This document shows, piece by piece, positions 24,271 through 32,840 of a stretch of 37,428 bases of DNA. The DNA is from a bacterium (lineage in GTDB: Bacteria > Joyebacterota > Joyebacteria > Joyebacterales > Joyebacteraceae), in the NCBI GenBank assembly GCA_025782395.1, contig JALGZD010000109.1, positions 1-37,428 of the forward strand, written 5' to 3'. Made by a program: the position numbers and the translations under genes. The notes beneath the pieces are model-generated. The model saw nothing but the letters and a program-made list of their open reading frames with translations. It did not search any database and was not told the DNA's origin. Every line of letters starts with the position of its first letter. Positions within the stretch are counted from its first letter, which is position 1.

Positions 24271-25397
24271 TGGACGCGCTCCTGATCACAGATTCGATGA
24301 TATGGACGGCAGAGACGGAGTATGCCCTTTCAGTGGCGTCGGCCGAGGTGTCAGCCGGTCTCTCAGTCACGGTCGCTGCGCCGCGTGGGAGCGCGATGGC
24401 GTCGCGCGTCACCGGGCGCATTCGTCTCGCAGAGCTCCCGGGAGCTGAGCCTTCGCGGTCGATAGCGGATTTCACTGCCTGTGTCAGGCGGTTAGCGTCC
24501 CTGGTGCGCGTGGGGCGGCCGGAGATCGTGCATTCCTCTCGCGCGACAGCTCATCTCATGGCGGTTTTGGCATGCGGTCGATCTGTTCCCATCGTACATC
24601 TCAGAGGAGGAGCGACGCCGCCTTCGCGACGTCTGCTGAACCGGTTTCTCTACCGTACTATGACGTCTGCCGTCATCGTATCATCAGGACGCGTGGAGAG
24701 CTGGGTGGCCGACGGACTCGGTATGGACGCGAGTCGCGTCTTCCGTGTGTACGCTCCTATCGATGTGGGACGATACGCCGCATCAACGCCGGACACTGAA
24801 CTCCTCCGGGAACTTGGGCTTGCGCCGGAGTCTCGAGTCATCGTGAATGTGGCGCGGCTCGCGCCGGTCAAGGGACATGGTGTTCTCCTGGATGCGATGC
24901 GGATCATCATCAGGCGCGTTCCGGAAGCTGTGCTCGTGCTGGTCGGCGAACCATGGTCCGGGCAGCCTGAGGGGCTCGTGCGACGGGCCGAGCGACTCGG
25001 GATCGTTTCCAACGTACATTTCGTCGGACGTCGAGAAGACGTTCCGCGGTTCCTGGCATCGGCAGAGCTGTGTGTGTCATCCTCTCTGGCAAGTGAAGAG
25101 AACTCGCGCGCCGTCAGCGAGTATATGGCCGCGGGATGTCCCGTGGTAGGAACCGGTGTAGGCGTCGTTCCGGAACTCGTTGTGGATGGAGCGACTGGAC
25201 TCATCGCTCGACCGGGCGATGAGGAAGAACTGGCTGAGTGCATCGTCACGCTTCTTACGGATCGGGAGCGAGCGAAGCGCATGGGGGCAGCGGGCCGGAA
25301 CCGGGCTGAGAAACTTTTCTCCAGGGAAGCGTTCTCGTCTTCCCTGGAAAGCGTCCTCGATCGCGTGGGAATCGGCGCACGAGGAGGCGTCTCGTGA
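24270..25397 (+). CDS. Glycosyltransferase family 4 protein
   Basis: A 375-residue GT-B glycosyltransferase. The C-terminal donor domain shows VNVARLAPVKGHGVLLDA, VGEPW, VHFVGRREDVPRFLASAELCVSSS and SEENSRAVSEYMAAGCPVVGTGVGVVPELV, the GT4 signature with the conserved glutamate of the E-x7-E pattern. The acceptor and sugar cannot be named from sequence; the context indicates LPS core or O-chain. ATG 24270 is chosen over GTG 24267 because it forms the TGATG overlap with the upstream stop. Confidence 0.85.
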   Translation: MDALLITDSMIWTAETEYALSVASAEVSAGLSVTVAAPRGSAMASRVTGRIRLAELPGAEPSRSIADFTACVRRLASLVRVGRPEIVHSSRATAHLMAVLACGRSVPIVHLRGGATPPSRRLLNRFLYRTMTSAVIVSSGRVESWVADGLGMDASRVFRVYAPIDVGRYAASTPDTELLRELGLAPESRVIVNVARLAPVKGHGVLLDAMRIIIRRVPEAVLVLVGEPWSGQPEGLVRRAERLGIVSNVHFVGRREDVPRFLASAELCVSSSLASEENSRAVSEYMAAGCPVVGTGVGVVPELVVDGATGLIARPGDEEELAECIVTLLTDRERAKRMGAAGRNRAEKLFSREAFSSSLESVLDRVGIGARGGVS

Positions 25398-26497
25398 GAG
25401 TGCTCTTCATCAACTCGATGAGGGCGTTCGGTGGGGGCGAGCGGTGGCTGCTCGAAGTGGCTGCCGGATTGGTTGCCAGAGGGCACGAAGCAAGTATTGC
25501 GGCGCGGCAAGGAAGCGCGCTTGCGACGCTCGCTCGCAGAGACGGTCACCCGGTGTTTGAGTTTCCAATGCGCGGGGATGTCGACCTGCAGTCGATCATC
25601 GGGATCACGAGGCTGATGAAGCGCGGCGGATTCGATGTCGTCAGCGTCAACGTGCAACGGGCGGTGAGACTCGGAGCAGTGGCAGCGTACTTCGCGGGGA
25701 TAGAAGCCGTTGTCGAGCGTCGCGGGCTTCTCTTCCGGCTCAAGAACACGGCGCGCAATCGCCTTATCTACAAGCGACTCATCAGCCGCGTAATAGTCAA
25801 CTGCGAGGCCATCCGGCACGACATCGCATCGTCCGGCGTCGTGCCGGTGCGGCGGATAACCGTCATTCCGAACGGGATAGATCCGTCGCGCGTCGTAGGT
25901 GGCGAAGGAAACGAGTTGAGAAATGAACTTGGCATAGGCGAGGAGACCCGCATCATAGTCATCATCGGGCGCCTTGTGTCAGACAAGGGACACGGCGTTG
26001 CGCTTGACGCGTTTTCGCGCGTACTCGCCGAAAGCCCTGACAGTTGTCTTCTGGTCGCAGGATCGGGCAGGCTGCTGGATGAACTCCGGCGGCGAGCCGG
26101 ACCGCTTGGCGCGGCCGTGCGCTTTCTTGGACACCGTGACGATATCCCCGCTGTTCTGGATGCCGCCGACGTCACGATGGTCACGAGCTTCCGCGAGGGG
26201 ATGCCGCACGTGGTTCTCGAGAGCATGGCGGCAGGCACCCCTGTAGTGGCCACGCCGGTGGCAGGGATACCTGAACTGATAGAGGACGAACGGGACGGTC
26301 TCATCGTTCCGATGCATGATCCCAGTGCGACGGCGAAGGCTGTTCTCCGGCTCTTGAGTGATGACGGACTGGCGCAGCGCCTTGCAGCGAATGCCGGGGA
26401 GCGTGTGCGTATGGAGTTCTCGCTCGATCTTATGGTCGACCGCGTGGAAGCATGTTTTGAAGGGGAAGCTGCGGCCGCGATCAGGGGAGAGCTATGA
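25394..26497 (+). CDS. Glycosyltransferase family 4 protein
   Basis: A 367-residue GT4 enzyme. The N terminus VLFINSMRAFGGGERWLLEVAAGL carries the GGGE acceptor-side loop typical of GT4. The donor domain has IPNGIDPSR, IGRLVSDKGHGVALDAF, FLGHRDDIPAVLDAADV and SFREGMPHVVLESMAAGTPVVATPVAGIPELI. It is probably another LPS sugar transferase. GTG 25394 overlaps the preceding stop (GTGA). It is distinct from the neighbouring GT4, so the pair is not a recent duplication. Confidence 0.87.
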   Translation: MRVLFINSMRAFGGGERWLLEVAAGLVARGHEASIAARQGSALATLARRDGHPVFEFPMRGDVDLQSIIGITRLMKRGGFDVVSVNVQRAVRLGAVAAYFAGIEAVVERRGLLFRLKNTARNRLIYKRLISRVIVNCEAIRHDIASSGVVPVRRITVIPNGIDPSRVVGGEGNELRNELGIGEETRIIVIIGRLVSDKGHGVALDAFSRVLAESPDSCLLVAGSGRLLDELRRRAGPLGAAVRFLGHRDDIPAVLDAADVTMVTSFREGMPHVVLESMAAGTPVVATPVAGIPELIEDERDGLIVPMHDPSATAKAVLRLLSDDGLAQRLAANAGERVRMEFSLDLMVDRVEACFEGEAAAAIRGEL

Positions 26498-26507
26498 GGG
26501 GGGAGCT

Positions 26508-27632
26508 GTGAGGGAGCGGGAGTTCCATCCCGAGAGCGTGCGTTCTATCCTGGTGATAAGGCTCTACTTTCTCGGCGACGTCTTGCTTTCGACACCGGTG
26601 ATAGCGGCTCTGAAAAACAGGTTTCCTGACGCACGGCTCTCGGTGCTCATCAAGAAGCGAGCGCTGGACATACTGGTGGGTAACCCTGCGGTTGATGATG
26701 TGATCATATACGATGAGCCGGAGCGATATCACAATCCGGTATGGCAGTTGAGGCTCGCATCGCGGCTGAGGCGGGCGCGGTATGATCTGGCCGTTGACCT
26801 GACCGGTGATCTCAGAAGCTCGCTGCTGCTTCTCGCGGCTGACCCGGGCTTCAGGACGGGGGTCAATCATGCCGGTCTTGGGTGCCTCCTCGACAGGAGG
26901 ATCCCATACAGATCGACCGGACATGTCGTGGATCACCTTCTCAGCGCTTTGCTTCCGCTCGGCGTGGATGCGGGCGAAGAAACACCTTCGCTCTATCTGA
27001 CAAAGGAGGAGCAGATCCAGGCGCGCGACCTTCTCGAGTCGCGTGGGATCACAGCCGGCGAGAGCTTTGTCATGCTCTCACCGGGCGCTGGGAGTCGGCT
27101 CAAGCGGTGGAGGCCTGAGCGGTTCGGCAATCTGGCGGAGCGGATCAAGAAGGAACTTGGACTCAGCTCCGTTGTGACGGGTGCAACCGGCGACAGGGAG
27201 CTTGCGGATGCCGTCGTAGCTTCCTCCGGAGGAGCGGCTGTCAGCCTGGCGGGCGCAACGGATGTCCGTCTCCTGGCTGCTGTTGCGGCAGAGGCCGTGA
27301 TCTTCGTCGGGAACGACAGTGGTCCGATGCACATCACGGCTTCTCAGGGAACTCCGATCGTGGCTCTCTTCGGAGCGAGCACGCCCGAACGCTTCGCTCC
27401 TCGGGGTGCGCGATCGCGGATCATCTGGCACCGGTTTGATTGCAGCCCGTGCGATCAGCGTCGCTGCGGGAGACCCGATGGATCCTGCATGGATGCGATA
27501 GAGGTGGCGGAGGTGCTGGGCGCTGTCACGGAGCTGTTGAGCGAAGTGGGTACCACTGCGGCAGCGCGGGGTGTGGAGCGAAACACGAGCGGCGGTGAGC
27601 CTTCAGACAACGCCGGAGAGCAACAGGAATGA
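26508..27632 (+). CDS. GT9 ADP-heptose:LPS heptosyltransferase family protein
   Basis: A 374-residue GT9 enzyme, the fourth in this operon. RSILVIRLYFLGDVLLSTPVIAAL, AVDLTGDLRSSLL, LSPGAGSRLKRW and VGNDSGPMHITASQGTP are intact family blocks, with the cysteine-rich tail CSPCDQRRC...GSCM. GTG 26508 is chosen because a GGGGGGAG run lies 3 nt upstream; the open frame extends back to 26358 inside the previous gene but has no support. A low-complexity C-terminal stretch (about residues 345-374) is unlike its paralogues. Confidence 0.85.
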   Translation: MREREFHPESVRSILVIRLYFLGDVLLSTPVIAALKNRFPDARLSVLIKKRALDILVGNPAVDDVIIYDEPERYHNPVWQLRLASRLRRARYDLAVDLTGDLRSSLLLLAADPGFRTGVNHAGLGCLLDRRIPYRSTGHVVDHLLSALLPLGVDAGEETPSLYLTKEEQIQARDLLESRGITAGESFVMLSPGAGSRLKRWRPERFGNLAERIKKELGLSSVVTGATGDRELADAVVASSGGAAVSLAGATDVRLLAAVAAEAVIFVGNDSGPMHITASQGTPIVALFGASTPERFAPRGARSRIIWHRFDCSPCDQRRCGRPDGSCMDAIEVAEVLGAVTELLSEVGTTAAARGVERNTSGGEPSDNAGEQQE

Positions 27633-28795
27633 GCACTCCCGACATCATCTGTCTTTCGACGAACCATTGGACCGGGCTTCCGACCAGCAAGCAGCATCTC
27701 ATGTCGGTTCTGGCCAGGAGTGGACGCGTTCTCTACGTGGAGCCTCCGCTGGACATCTTCTCCGTTCTCGGACGCCGACGTCGATGGGGCAAGTTGAGCG
27801 GGATGAGAGAAGTCCAGGAGCGGCTATGGGTTCTGTCTCCCGTGGTTGTCGTCGATAGCTCGTTGCCGAGTAAGAGGACTACCTTCCACCGGGGCTTTCT
27901 GCCAAGAGTGGTGAGCGCCGCGCGCAGGCTCGGGTTCGAGAGCCCCGTCGTCTGGAGTTTCTCACCGGAACACGTCGTGTATGCGGGAGGTCTCGGGGAG
28001 TCGGTTCTCATCTATCACGCCGCAGATGATCCGGCAGGCCTCAGCCGTGACCCGGATACGACACGGATGCTTGAACGGGAACTGATGGAACGCTCGGATA
28101 TCGTCTTTGTGGCTTCGCAGTCGCTCTATGAGGCGCGCAGCGAGTTCGGCAATATCCACAGACTCAAGAACGCAGCCGACGTCGTGCACTATGGACGAGT
28201 ACTCGTCGGGGACGCGTCTGCATCGCTCGACGCTTTCCTGACGGCGCTTCGGAAGCCACGCGGCGTGCCTCGTGAGCTGGCCGGTCTTGAGGGACCCGTG
28301 ATCCTGTACGGTGGCGCCGCCTATGGATGGTTCGATTTCGAGCTCGTCGCAGATCTGGCGAAGATGCGACCGGACTGGAACCTGGTTATGGTTGGTCCCT
28401 CTGAGCGCCCTGCTCCTCCGCCCGGTGTATTGAGTGTGGGGCGGAAGCGCTACGACGAATTCCCGTGGTACGTCGCGGCCGCGGACGTCACGATCCTTCC
28501 GTTGAGGGAGGGCTCGCACTCGAGGAACTGCGACCCGATCATCCTCTTCGAGTACCTGCTATGCGGGAAGCCCGTCGTTGCGACACCGTTCCCCGCCGCG
28601 GCCGAGCACGGGGATCTCGTCACAAGGGCGAGTGATGCCGCCGGCTTCGAGAAGGCCATCTCTTCCGTTCTGGATGCGGGCACGTCCACGAAGCTGATCA
28701 GAAGAAGAGTGAAGTACGCGCTGGACAACACGTGGGAGAATCGAGCTGAAGCAGCGCTCGGGCTCATTGAGAAGGCCGGGGAGAGAGCGCGATGA
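27629..28795 (+). CDS. Glycosyltransferase (TuaH/GT1-like)
   Basis: A 388-residue GT-B-fold protein. Instead of a classic GT4 N terminus it has IICLSTNHWTGLPTSKQHLM and VLYVEPPLDIFS. The pattern VVWSFSPEHVVYAGGL, LIYHAADD, SDIVFVASQSLYEAR and the C-terminal RNCDPIILFEYLLCGKPVVATPFP resemble the TuaH-like group that acts on surface polysaccharides. The exact sugar is not predictable. It overlaps both neighbours by four bases (ATGA), so it belongs to the same translated unit. Confidence 0.75.
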   Translation: MSTPDIICLSTNHWTGLPTSKQHLMSVLARSGRVLYVEPPLDIFSVLGRRRRWGKLSGMREVQERLWVLSPVVVVDSSLPSKRTTFHRGFLPRVVSAARRLGFESPVVWSFSPEHVVYAGGLGESVLIYHAADDPAGLSRDPDTTRMLERELMERSDIVFVASQSLYEARSEFGNIHRLKNAADVVHYGRVLVGDASASLDAFLTALRKPRGVPRELAGLEGPVILYGGAAYGWFDFELVADLAKMRPDWNLVMVGPSERPAPPPGVLSVGRKRYDEFPWYVAAADVTILPLREGSHSRNCDPIILFEYLLCGKPVVATPFPAAAEHGDLVTRASDAAGFEKAISSVLDAGTSTKLIRRRVKYALDNTWENRAEAALGLIEKAGERAR

Positions 28796-30030
28796 CCGCG
28801 ACTGGACAGCGAGCGACCGTGCCTTTCTCGCACAGGCGAGTGCGAGGGGTCTTCGACGGGCTCCAGTCGTTCGGTCTGGTGGTGTTCCTGGTCGGTCTTC
28901 CCTTCTCTGAGGCGGCGAAGAGCACAGGTCTGGCTCTCGCGGTCGTTGGGTTCGCCGGGAAACTGGTCCTCGGCCACAGACCGTTGCTTGGACGAGGCGG
29001 TGTTCTTGCAGCGCTCGGGATCTATTTCGCCGCTGCCACATTGTCGGTTATCATGGCGGCGCCTGAGATGCGGAGACCCCACGAACTCCTGACGCTGGCA
29101 ATGACGATCTTTCCCTTCCTTCTTGTCCTCGATTCGATCGTCTCGCGTCCCTCACGGCGCCTGTTTCTGACCGGCGCGGTTCTGACCGGGGCGGTCGTGG
29201 CCTCTGTCCTCTGGTACGGCAGCTACGACGCAGGTTCCTTCTACCGACTTAGTCTCGGTTCCATAGAGAATCCGGTACCGGCGGGGGAGTACCTGGCCAT
29301 CTGCCTTGTTCTGGGGACGGCCGTTCTCTTCGCCGAAATCCGTGCTGCGGTAGTCGCGCCGATCACGGCTTTCTCTGTGGGCTCGGTGGGAGTAGCGCTC
29401 GCGCTGACGCAGTCACGTGGAGCCCTCCTCGGGGCGACGTGCGGTGTGGCGGCCGTTGTCTGGGCCACGATACGAAAGCGGAGGTATGTGGCAGCGGTGG
29501 TCGCGATCGCCGTGGCAGGGATCCTGGCGTTCGCGGCAGCAAAGCCTGACTCGAAGATCGCAGAGGGTCTCGACTTCCAATCCAGAAACACGCAGGCGAG
29601 ACTGGAGATATGGCGTCAGACCGGCGGTCGCATCCTCGAACGGCCTGTCACAGGGCATGGCCTCGGCAGTTTCCCGCTCCTCGGCGTCACCTACTTCGAT
29701 GGCCGCGTCGTGGAGTACCCACTCAACGCGCACAATGTCTGGATCAACAGCCTGGCGGAGACGGGGATTCTGGGCACCGGCGCGCTGCTCGTGTATCTGG
29801 TGCTCGTGTTGAGAGGAATAGGGGGTTCGCTCAGACGCGCAACTCATCCGCTCGACAGAGCTCTGTCAATAGGGACCCTTGGAGGAGTACTCGTATCGTT
29901 CGTGGCGGGGCTCACGGCTGTCTCAGTGGATGCGGAGCCCGGGATGCTCTTCTTCACGATCGCGGCCATCGGTGTCAGCGGGCGGAGTCTTCAGGATGCC
30001 GAGGTGGGGGAGGTGCGGGATGTCGCGTGA
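28792..30030 (+). CDS. O-antigen ligase family protein (WaaL-like)
   Basis: A 412-residue integral membrane protein with about ten to twelve hydrophobic segments. The pattern TQSRGALLG, then a large periplasmic part with RLEIWRQTGGRILERPVTGHGLGSF and NAHNVWINSLAETGILG, is that of the Wzy_C/O-antigen ligase family. The histidine in NAHN matches the catalytic position discussed for WaaL. It would join undecaprenyl-linked O-chain to lipid A-core in the periplasm; a polymerase (Wzy) role is the main alternative. It overlaps the upstream stop (ATGA) and runs 11 nt into the next gene. Confidence 0.82.
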   Translation: MTATGQRATVPFSHRRVRGVFDGLQSFGLVVFLVGLPFSEAAKSTGLALAVVGFAGKLVLGHRPLLGRGGVLAALGIYFAAATLSVIMAAPEMRRPHELLTLAMTIFPFLLVLDSIVSRPSRRLFLTGAVLTGAVVASVLWYGSYDAGSFYRLSLGSIENPVPAGEYLAICLVLGTAVLFAEIRAAVVAPITAFSVGSVGVALALTQSRGALLGATCGVAAVVWATIRKRRYVAAVVAIAVAGILAFAAAKPDSKIAEGLDFQSRNTQARLEIWRQTGGRILERPVTGHGLGSFPLLGVTYFDGRVVEYPLNAHNVWINSLAETGILGTGALLVYLVLVLRGIGGSLRRATHPLDRALSIGTLGGVLVSFVAGLTAVSVDAEPGMLFFTIAAIGVSGRSLQDAEVGEVRDVA

Positions 30031-30604
30031 AGGACTCGCGGTGTTTCTCGACAGAGACGGTGTGTTGACCGTTGAACGGAGCTACATCACTCGTCCGGGT
30101 GAGCTCGAGCTCTTACCGGGGGCTGCGCGCGCGGTCGGAGCCTTGAACAACGCAGGTGTTCGGGCCGTCGTAGTCAGCAACCAGTCCGCCGTCGCCAGGG
30201 GACTCATGACCGAGGAAGAGCTGGCGGCCGTCCACGGTCATCTCGAGGAACTTCTTGAAGAAGAAGGAGTGTTTCTCGATGCTGCGTACTACTGCCCCAA
30301 TCTTTTTGGGGCCCGTGTGGCGCGGTTCGCGCGCGACGATTCCTGCAGGAAACCGCGCACCGGGATGCTCGAACAAGCGGCCCGCGATCTCGGGATCGAC
30401 CTCGCAGCTTCCTACATGATAGGAGACCAGATGACGGACATCGAACTCGCGAGAGGCGCCGGACTGACTGCCGTACTCGTGCTGACAGGAAAGGGCCATG
30501 AGACCCAGGCGGTTCTCAGCGAGCGAGGACTTGAGATCGACCATGTCGCTGTCGAGATCGGCGCGGCTGTTTCGTGGATACTCAACCACATGGAGAAGCG
30601 ATGA
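30020..30604 (+). CDS. gmhB: GmhB-like HAD phosphatase (heptose-1,7-bisphosphate 7-phosphatase), altered zinc site
   Basis: A 194-residue histidinol-phosphatase-type HAD enzyme. GmhB dephosphorylates heptose 1,7-bisphosphate on the way to ADP-heptose, the donor for the GT9 enzymes beside it. D11 and D13 (FLDRDGV) are the nucleophile pair; VVSNQSAVARG, CRKPRTGM and IGDQMTDIELA complete the fold. Numbering is collinear with E. coli GmhB around the zinc loop. Of its four ligands C92 and C109 are kept, while H94 is Asn and C107 is Asp, so zinc binding is doubtful. ATG 30020 is chosen for the GGGGGAGG 7 nt upstream; the frame is open back to 29879 inside the ligase gene. Confidence 0.82.
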   Translation: MSREGLAVFLDRDGVLTVERSYITRPGELELLPGAARAVGALNNAGVRAVVVSNQSAVARGLMTEEELAAVHGHLEELLEEEGVFLDAAYYCPNLFGARVARFARDDSCRKPRTGMLEQAARDLGIDLAASYMIGDQMTDIELARGAGLTAVLVLTGKGHETQAVLSERGLEIDHVAVEIGAAVSWILNHMEKR

Positions 30605-31494
30605 CAGGGCGGGAACACGGACGGGCTGCGGTCGTCACGCGGGCTTCCCTTGTCACGAGGGCGGCAGCCTCCGAGTGGCCTGCGCTCCCCGTGCTCGTGG
30701 CGCTGATCGCCACGCTCGCCGTGCTGTTCGCGCCGCTGCCGGTCATCGGAGCCCTCGACGATAGCGTGGTGCCCGTGGCGCTTGTGGCGGACGGCGAGCC
30801 GACGACGCCTCCGTTCGGCGTAGGGGAGCGGCTGATCTTCGATGTCAAATACGGTTTCGTGTCCGCCGGGACGGCCGTATTGAGCATCCCGGAGATGACA
30901 TGGCACCGCGGTCACCTGTGCTACCAGATCCTCTCCATCGCGGAGTCGAACGCGTTCATATCCGCCTTCTTTCCTGTCAGAGACGTTGCGGAATCGCTGC
31001 TCGACGCGCGCGAGATGGTATCCAGAAGGTTTGAAAAGCGTCTCAGAGAAGGCAACTTCCGCGCCCACGATCTGGTAGTGTTCGATCACGACCGGCACAT
31101 CGCCATCTATCCGAAAAAGGGACGCGTTGTACCGCTTGCGCTCAACGCACAGGACATACTATCGTCGCTCTACTATGTGAGAATGATGAGACTCGAGGTC
31201 GGGAGTTCCGTGTCGATCGAGAACCACGCCGACAAGAAGAACTATCCACTGGAGATCAAGGTGCTCCGCCGCGAGCGGGTAAAGGTCCCGGCTGGGGAGT
31301 TCGACTGCATCGTCGTCGAGCCCGTGATGCGGACGGGTGGACTCTTCAGTCAGAAGGGAAGGCTATGGGTCTGGATGACCGACGATGACACTCATATGCC
31401 GGTGCTCATGAAAAGCAAGATCGCCATTGGTTCCATATCGACTGTTCTCAAAAGCTACGAGCGCGCGGAGCACATCCGATTGCAGTTTCCCTAA
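30601..31494 (+). CDS. DUF3108 domain protein, exported or membrane-anchored
   Basis: A 297-residue protein of unknown function. After a charged leader, residues about 28-50 are hydrophobic and act as a signal or anchor. The DUF3108 domain follows: GVGERLIFDVKYGFVSAGTAVLSI, SRRFEKRLREGNF, LNAQDILSSLYYVRMM and VKVPAGEFDCIVVEPV. The fold is a beta-rich one thought to sit in the periplasm. Its place at the end of an LPS operon hints at an envelope role, but no activity is known. ATG 30601 overlaps the gmhB stop (ATGA); GTG or ATG codons farther upstream lie in gmhB. Confidence 0.82.
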   Translation: MTGREHGRAAVVTRASLVTRAAASEWPALPVLVALIATLAVLFAPLPVIGALDDSVVPVALVADGEPTTPPFGVGERLIFDVKYGFVSAGTAVLSIPEMTWHRGHLCYQILSIAESNAFISAFFPVRDVAESLLDAREMVSRRFEKRLREGNFRAHDLVVFDHDRHIAIYPKKGRVVPLALNAQDILSSLYYVRMMRLEVGSSVSIENHADKKNYPLEIKVLRRERVKVPAGEFDCIVVEPVMRTGGLFSQKGRLWVWMTDDDTHMPVLMKSKIAIGSISTVLKSYERAEHIRLQFP

Positions 31495-31503
31495 GGAGGT
31501 CGC

Positions 31504-32466
31504 ATGTCATCACGCTTTCAGGAAATTGATCTTTCGAAGCTCACCAGGGTTCCGATCGAGAAACGCGGTGGCACGGTCAACGTAGACAGCTTCGTGAGTC
31601 CTGTCGAACCCGGTCGGGAGATCGACGGTCTTCTCTCGATGATACCTGGGACCTTTGCGGGCGCCGATTTCAAGAAGGCGGTGGCCGCCGTCGCTTCCTC
31701 GGGGCTCGCGGGAAGACCTGGATTGGCGATGTTCGGGGCGCACTTCATCAAGTGTGGGCTGAGTCGTCTCCTGATCGATCTCATGGAACGCGGCATCGTG
31801 ACGGCCGTTGCGATGAACGGAGCTTGCGCCATTCACGATTACGAGATTGCGATGTGGGGTGTGACGTCGGAGGACGTTGCGGGGAGACTGGAGGATGGGA
31901 GCTTCGGCATGTGCTCGGATACCGCGGACGGTATCAACGGTGCGATAGTGGAGGGAGCGAAGCGGGGAGCCGGTTTCGGAGAGAGCATAGGAGAGCGGAT
32001 CGTCGGCGATCGGGCCCCGCATCTCGACGCCAGTATACTCGGCCGCGCGTCCGAGCTCGGGATACCCGCGACCGTGCACGTCGGTCTGGGAACCGACATC
32101 GTTCACCAGCACGCGTCTGCGGACGGCGCAGCGATCGGAGAGACAAGCCTCCGGGATTTCCGGATCGTGACGCGTGTGGTCGGAGGGTTGGAGGAGGGGT
32201 GCGTTCTCAATATCGGCTCCGCAGTCATTCTGCCGGAGGTGTTTCTGAAGGCGTTCTCAGTAGCCCGGAATCTTGGATTCGTGAGGGGGGCACTGACTAC
32301 GATCTCGATGGACATGAACGAGCCGTACAGGGTGCTCACCAATGTCATCAGGAGGCCGACAGCTCATCGAGGCACAGGGATTGCGCTTAGAGGTCGCCAT
32401 GAGCTTCTTTTCCCGCTTTTCTGGGCGGCCGTGATCCGGGGTATGCAGCGAGGTAGGACGCGATAG
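31504..32466 (+). CDS. Deoxyhypusine synthase-like family protein, catalytic lysine absent
   Basis: A 320-residue protein whose layout follows deoxyhypusine synthase. Residues 78-116 (GAHFIKCGLS...LIDLMERGIVTAVAMNG...IHDYEIA) align with the enzyme's N-SSGLR-x-II-x-LV-x8-TTGG-x-x-x-D block. EDGSFGM follows, and the C-terminal ELLFPLF (300-306) aligns with SLVFPLL. True deoxyhypusine synthase attacks with a lysine in WGKI just before that C-terminal block; here the segment is RRPTAHRGTG without lysine. Bacteria lack eIF5A, so the substrate must differ; these bacterial homologues have no proven role as far as I know. TAAGGAGGT gives an ideal ribosome site 5 nt before ATG 31504. A nine-base gap follows the DUF3108 gene. 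Confidence 0.65.
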   Translation: MSSRFQEIDLSKLTRVPIEKRGGTVNVDSFVSPVEPGREIDGLLSMIPGTFAGADFKKAVAAVASSGLAGRPGLAMFGAHFIKCGLSRLLIDLMERGIVTAVAMNGACAIHDYEIAMWGVTSEDVAGRLEDGSFGMCSDTADGINGAIVEGAKRGAGFGESIGERIVGDRAPHLDASILGRASELGIPATVHVGLGTDIVHQHASADGAAIGETSLRDFRIVTRVVGGLEEGCVLNIGSAVILPEVFLKAFSVARNLGFVRGALTTISMDMNEPYRVLTNVIRRPTAHRGTGIALRGRHELLFPLFWAAVIRGMQRGRTR

Positions 32467-32476
32467 CTAATAGATG

Positions 32477-32505
32477 TTGACATCAGACAAAGCTTGTGAT
32501 AGACT
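32477..32505 (+). promoter_or_regulatory. Strong sigma-70-type promoter before the structured RNA
   Basis: TTGACA at 32477-32482, a 17-bp spacer, TAGACT at 32500-32505. The -35 is perfect and the -10 matches four of six consensus bases. It begins 10 nt after the deoxyhypusine-synthase-like stop, and transcription would start near 32512. Confidence 0.65.
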
Positions 32506-32511
32506 AGCATT

Positions 32512-32740
32512 GATCGTCAGTAGAGAAGAAGAGCCGGCTTCAAGCGCGAAAGGACTCGCATCGCACCATTGCTAAGGGCTTTTTCTCACGTCTGACAGTG
32601 CACTAAGTAAGGTGCCGAGGCACGCTGCCCGCAAAGAGCGCGGGTGTTGTCGCTGCTGTCGGATGGGACTCGCCCTTGGCTGACGAAGAACCTAACGAAT
32701 CACGGCCGGGTGTGTCCCAGCGAGACACCCGGCTTTTCTT
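32512..32740 (+). ncRNA. Candidate structured non-coding RNA or leader RNA
   Basis: The 374-bp gap 32467-32840 has no gene but has a promoter, folded elements and an intrinsic terminator, so an RNA of about 230 nt is expected. Possible long-range stems are CGTCAG (32515-32520) with CTGACG (32680-32685), and GCTAAGGGC (32571-32579) with GCCCTTGGC (32672-32680, one G-U pair); both claim base 32680, so one stem is a pair shorter. Local hairpins are GTGC-CGAG-GCAC (32612-32623) and CCCGC with GCGGG (32628-32644). I could not match it to 6S, tmRNA, RNase P, SRP or the riboswitch classes I know. It may act alone or as a leader controlling the exopolysaccharide gene at 32841. No open frame of note lies in it. 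Confidence 0.5.
32705..32740 (+). terminator. Rho-independent terminator
   Basis: GCCGGGTGT (32705-32713) pairs perfectly with ACACCCGGC (32725-32733) around an 11-base loop and is followed by TTTTCTT. It would end the RNA started at about 32512. It lies 100 nt before the sugar transferase start, so it could also work as an attenuator. Confidence 0.85.
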
Positions 32741-32840
32741 GTGTGCGGGCCTTGATTGAGGCGCAATCCGGGCGAAGCAGGGACGATGGGAAGGCCGGCG
32801 GAGACAGATAGAGACGTGCTCGCATGACAGGAGTGGGGCT

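Noticed and set aside
32512-32740. Match of the structured RNA to cyclic-di-GMP, cobalamin, TPP or SAM riboswitches, or to 6S, tmRNA, RNase P or SRP RNA
   Set aside because: None of the invariant core motifs of these classes could be found by eye, and the two proposed outer stems do not form a symmetric 6S-like bubble. A covariance search is needed to be sure.
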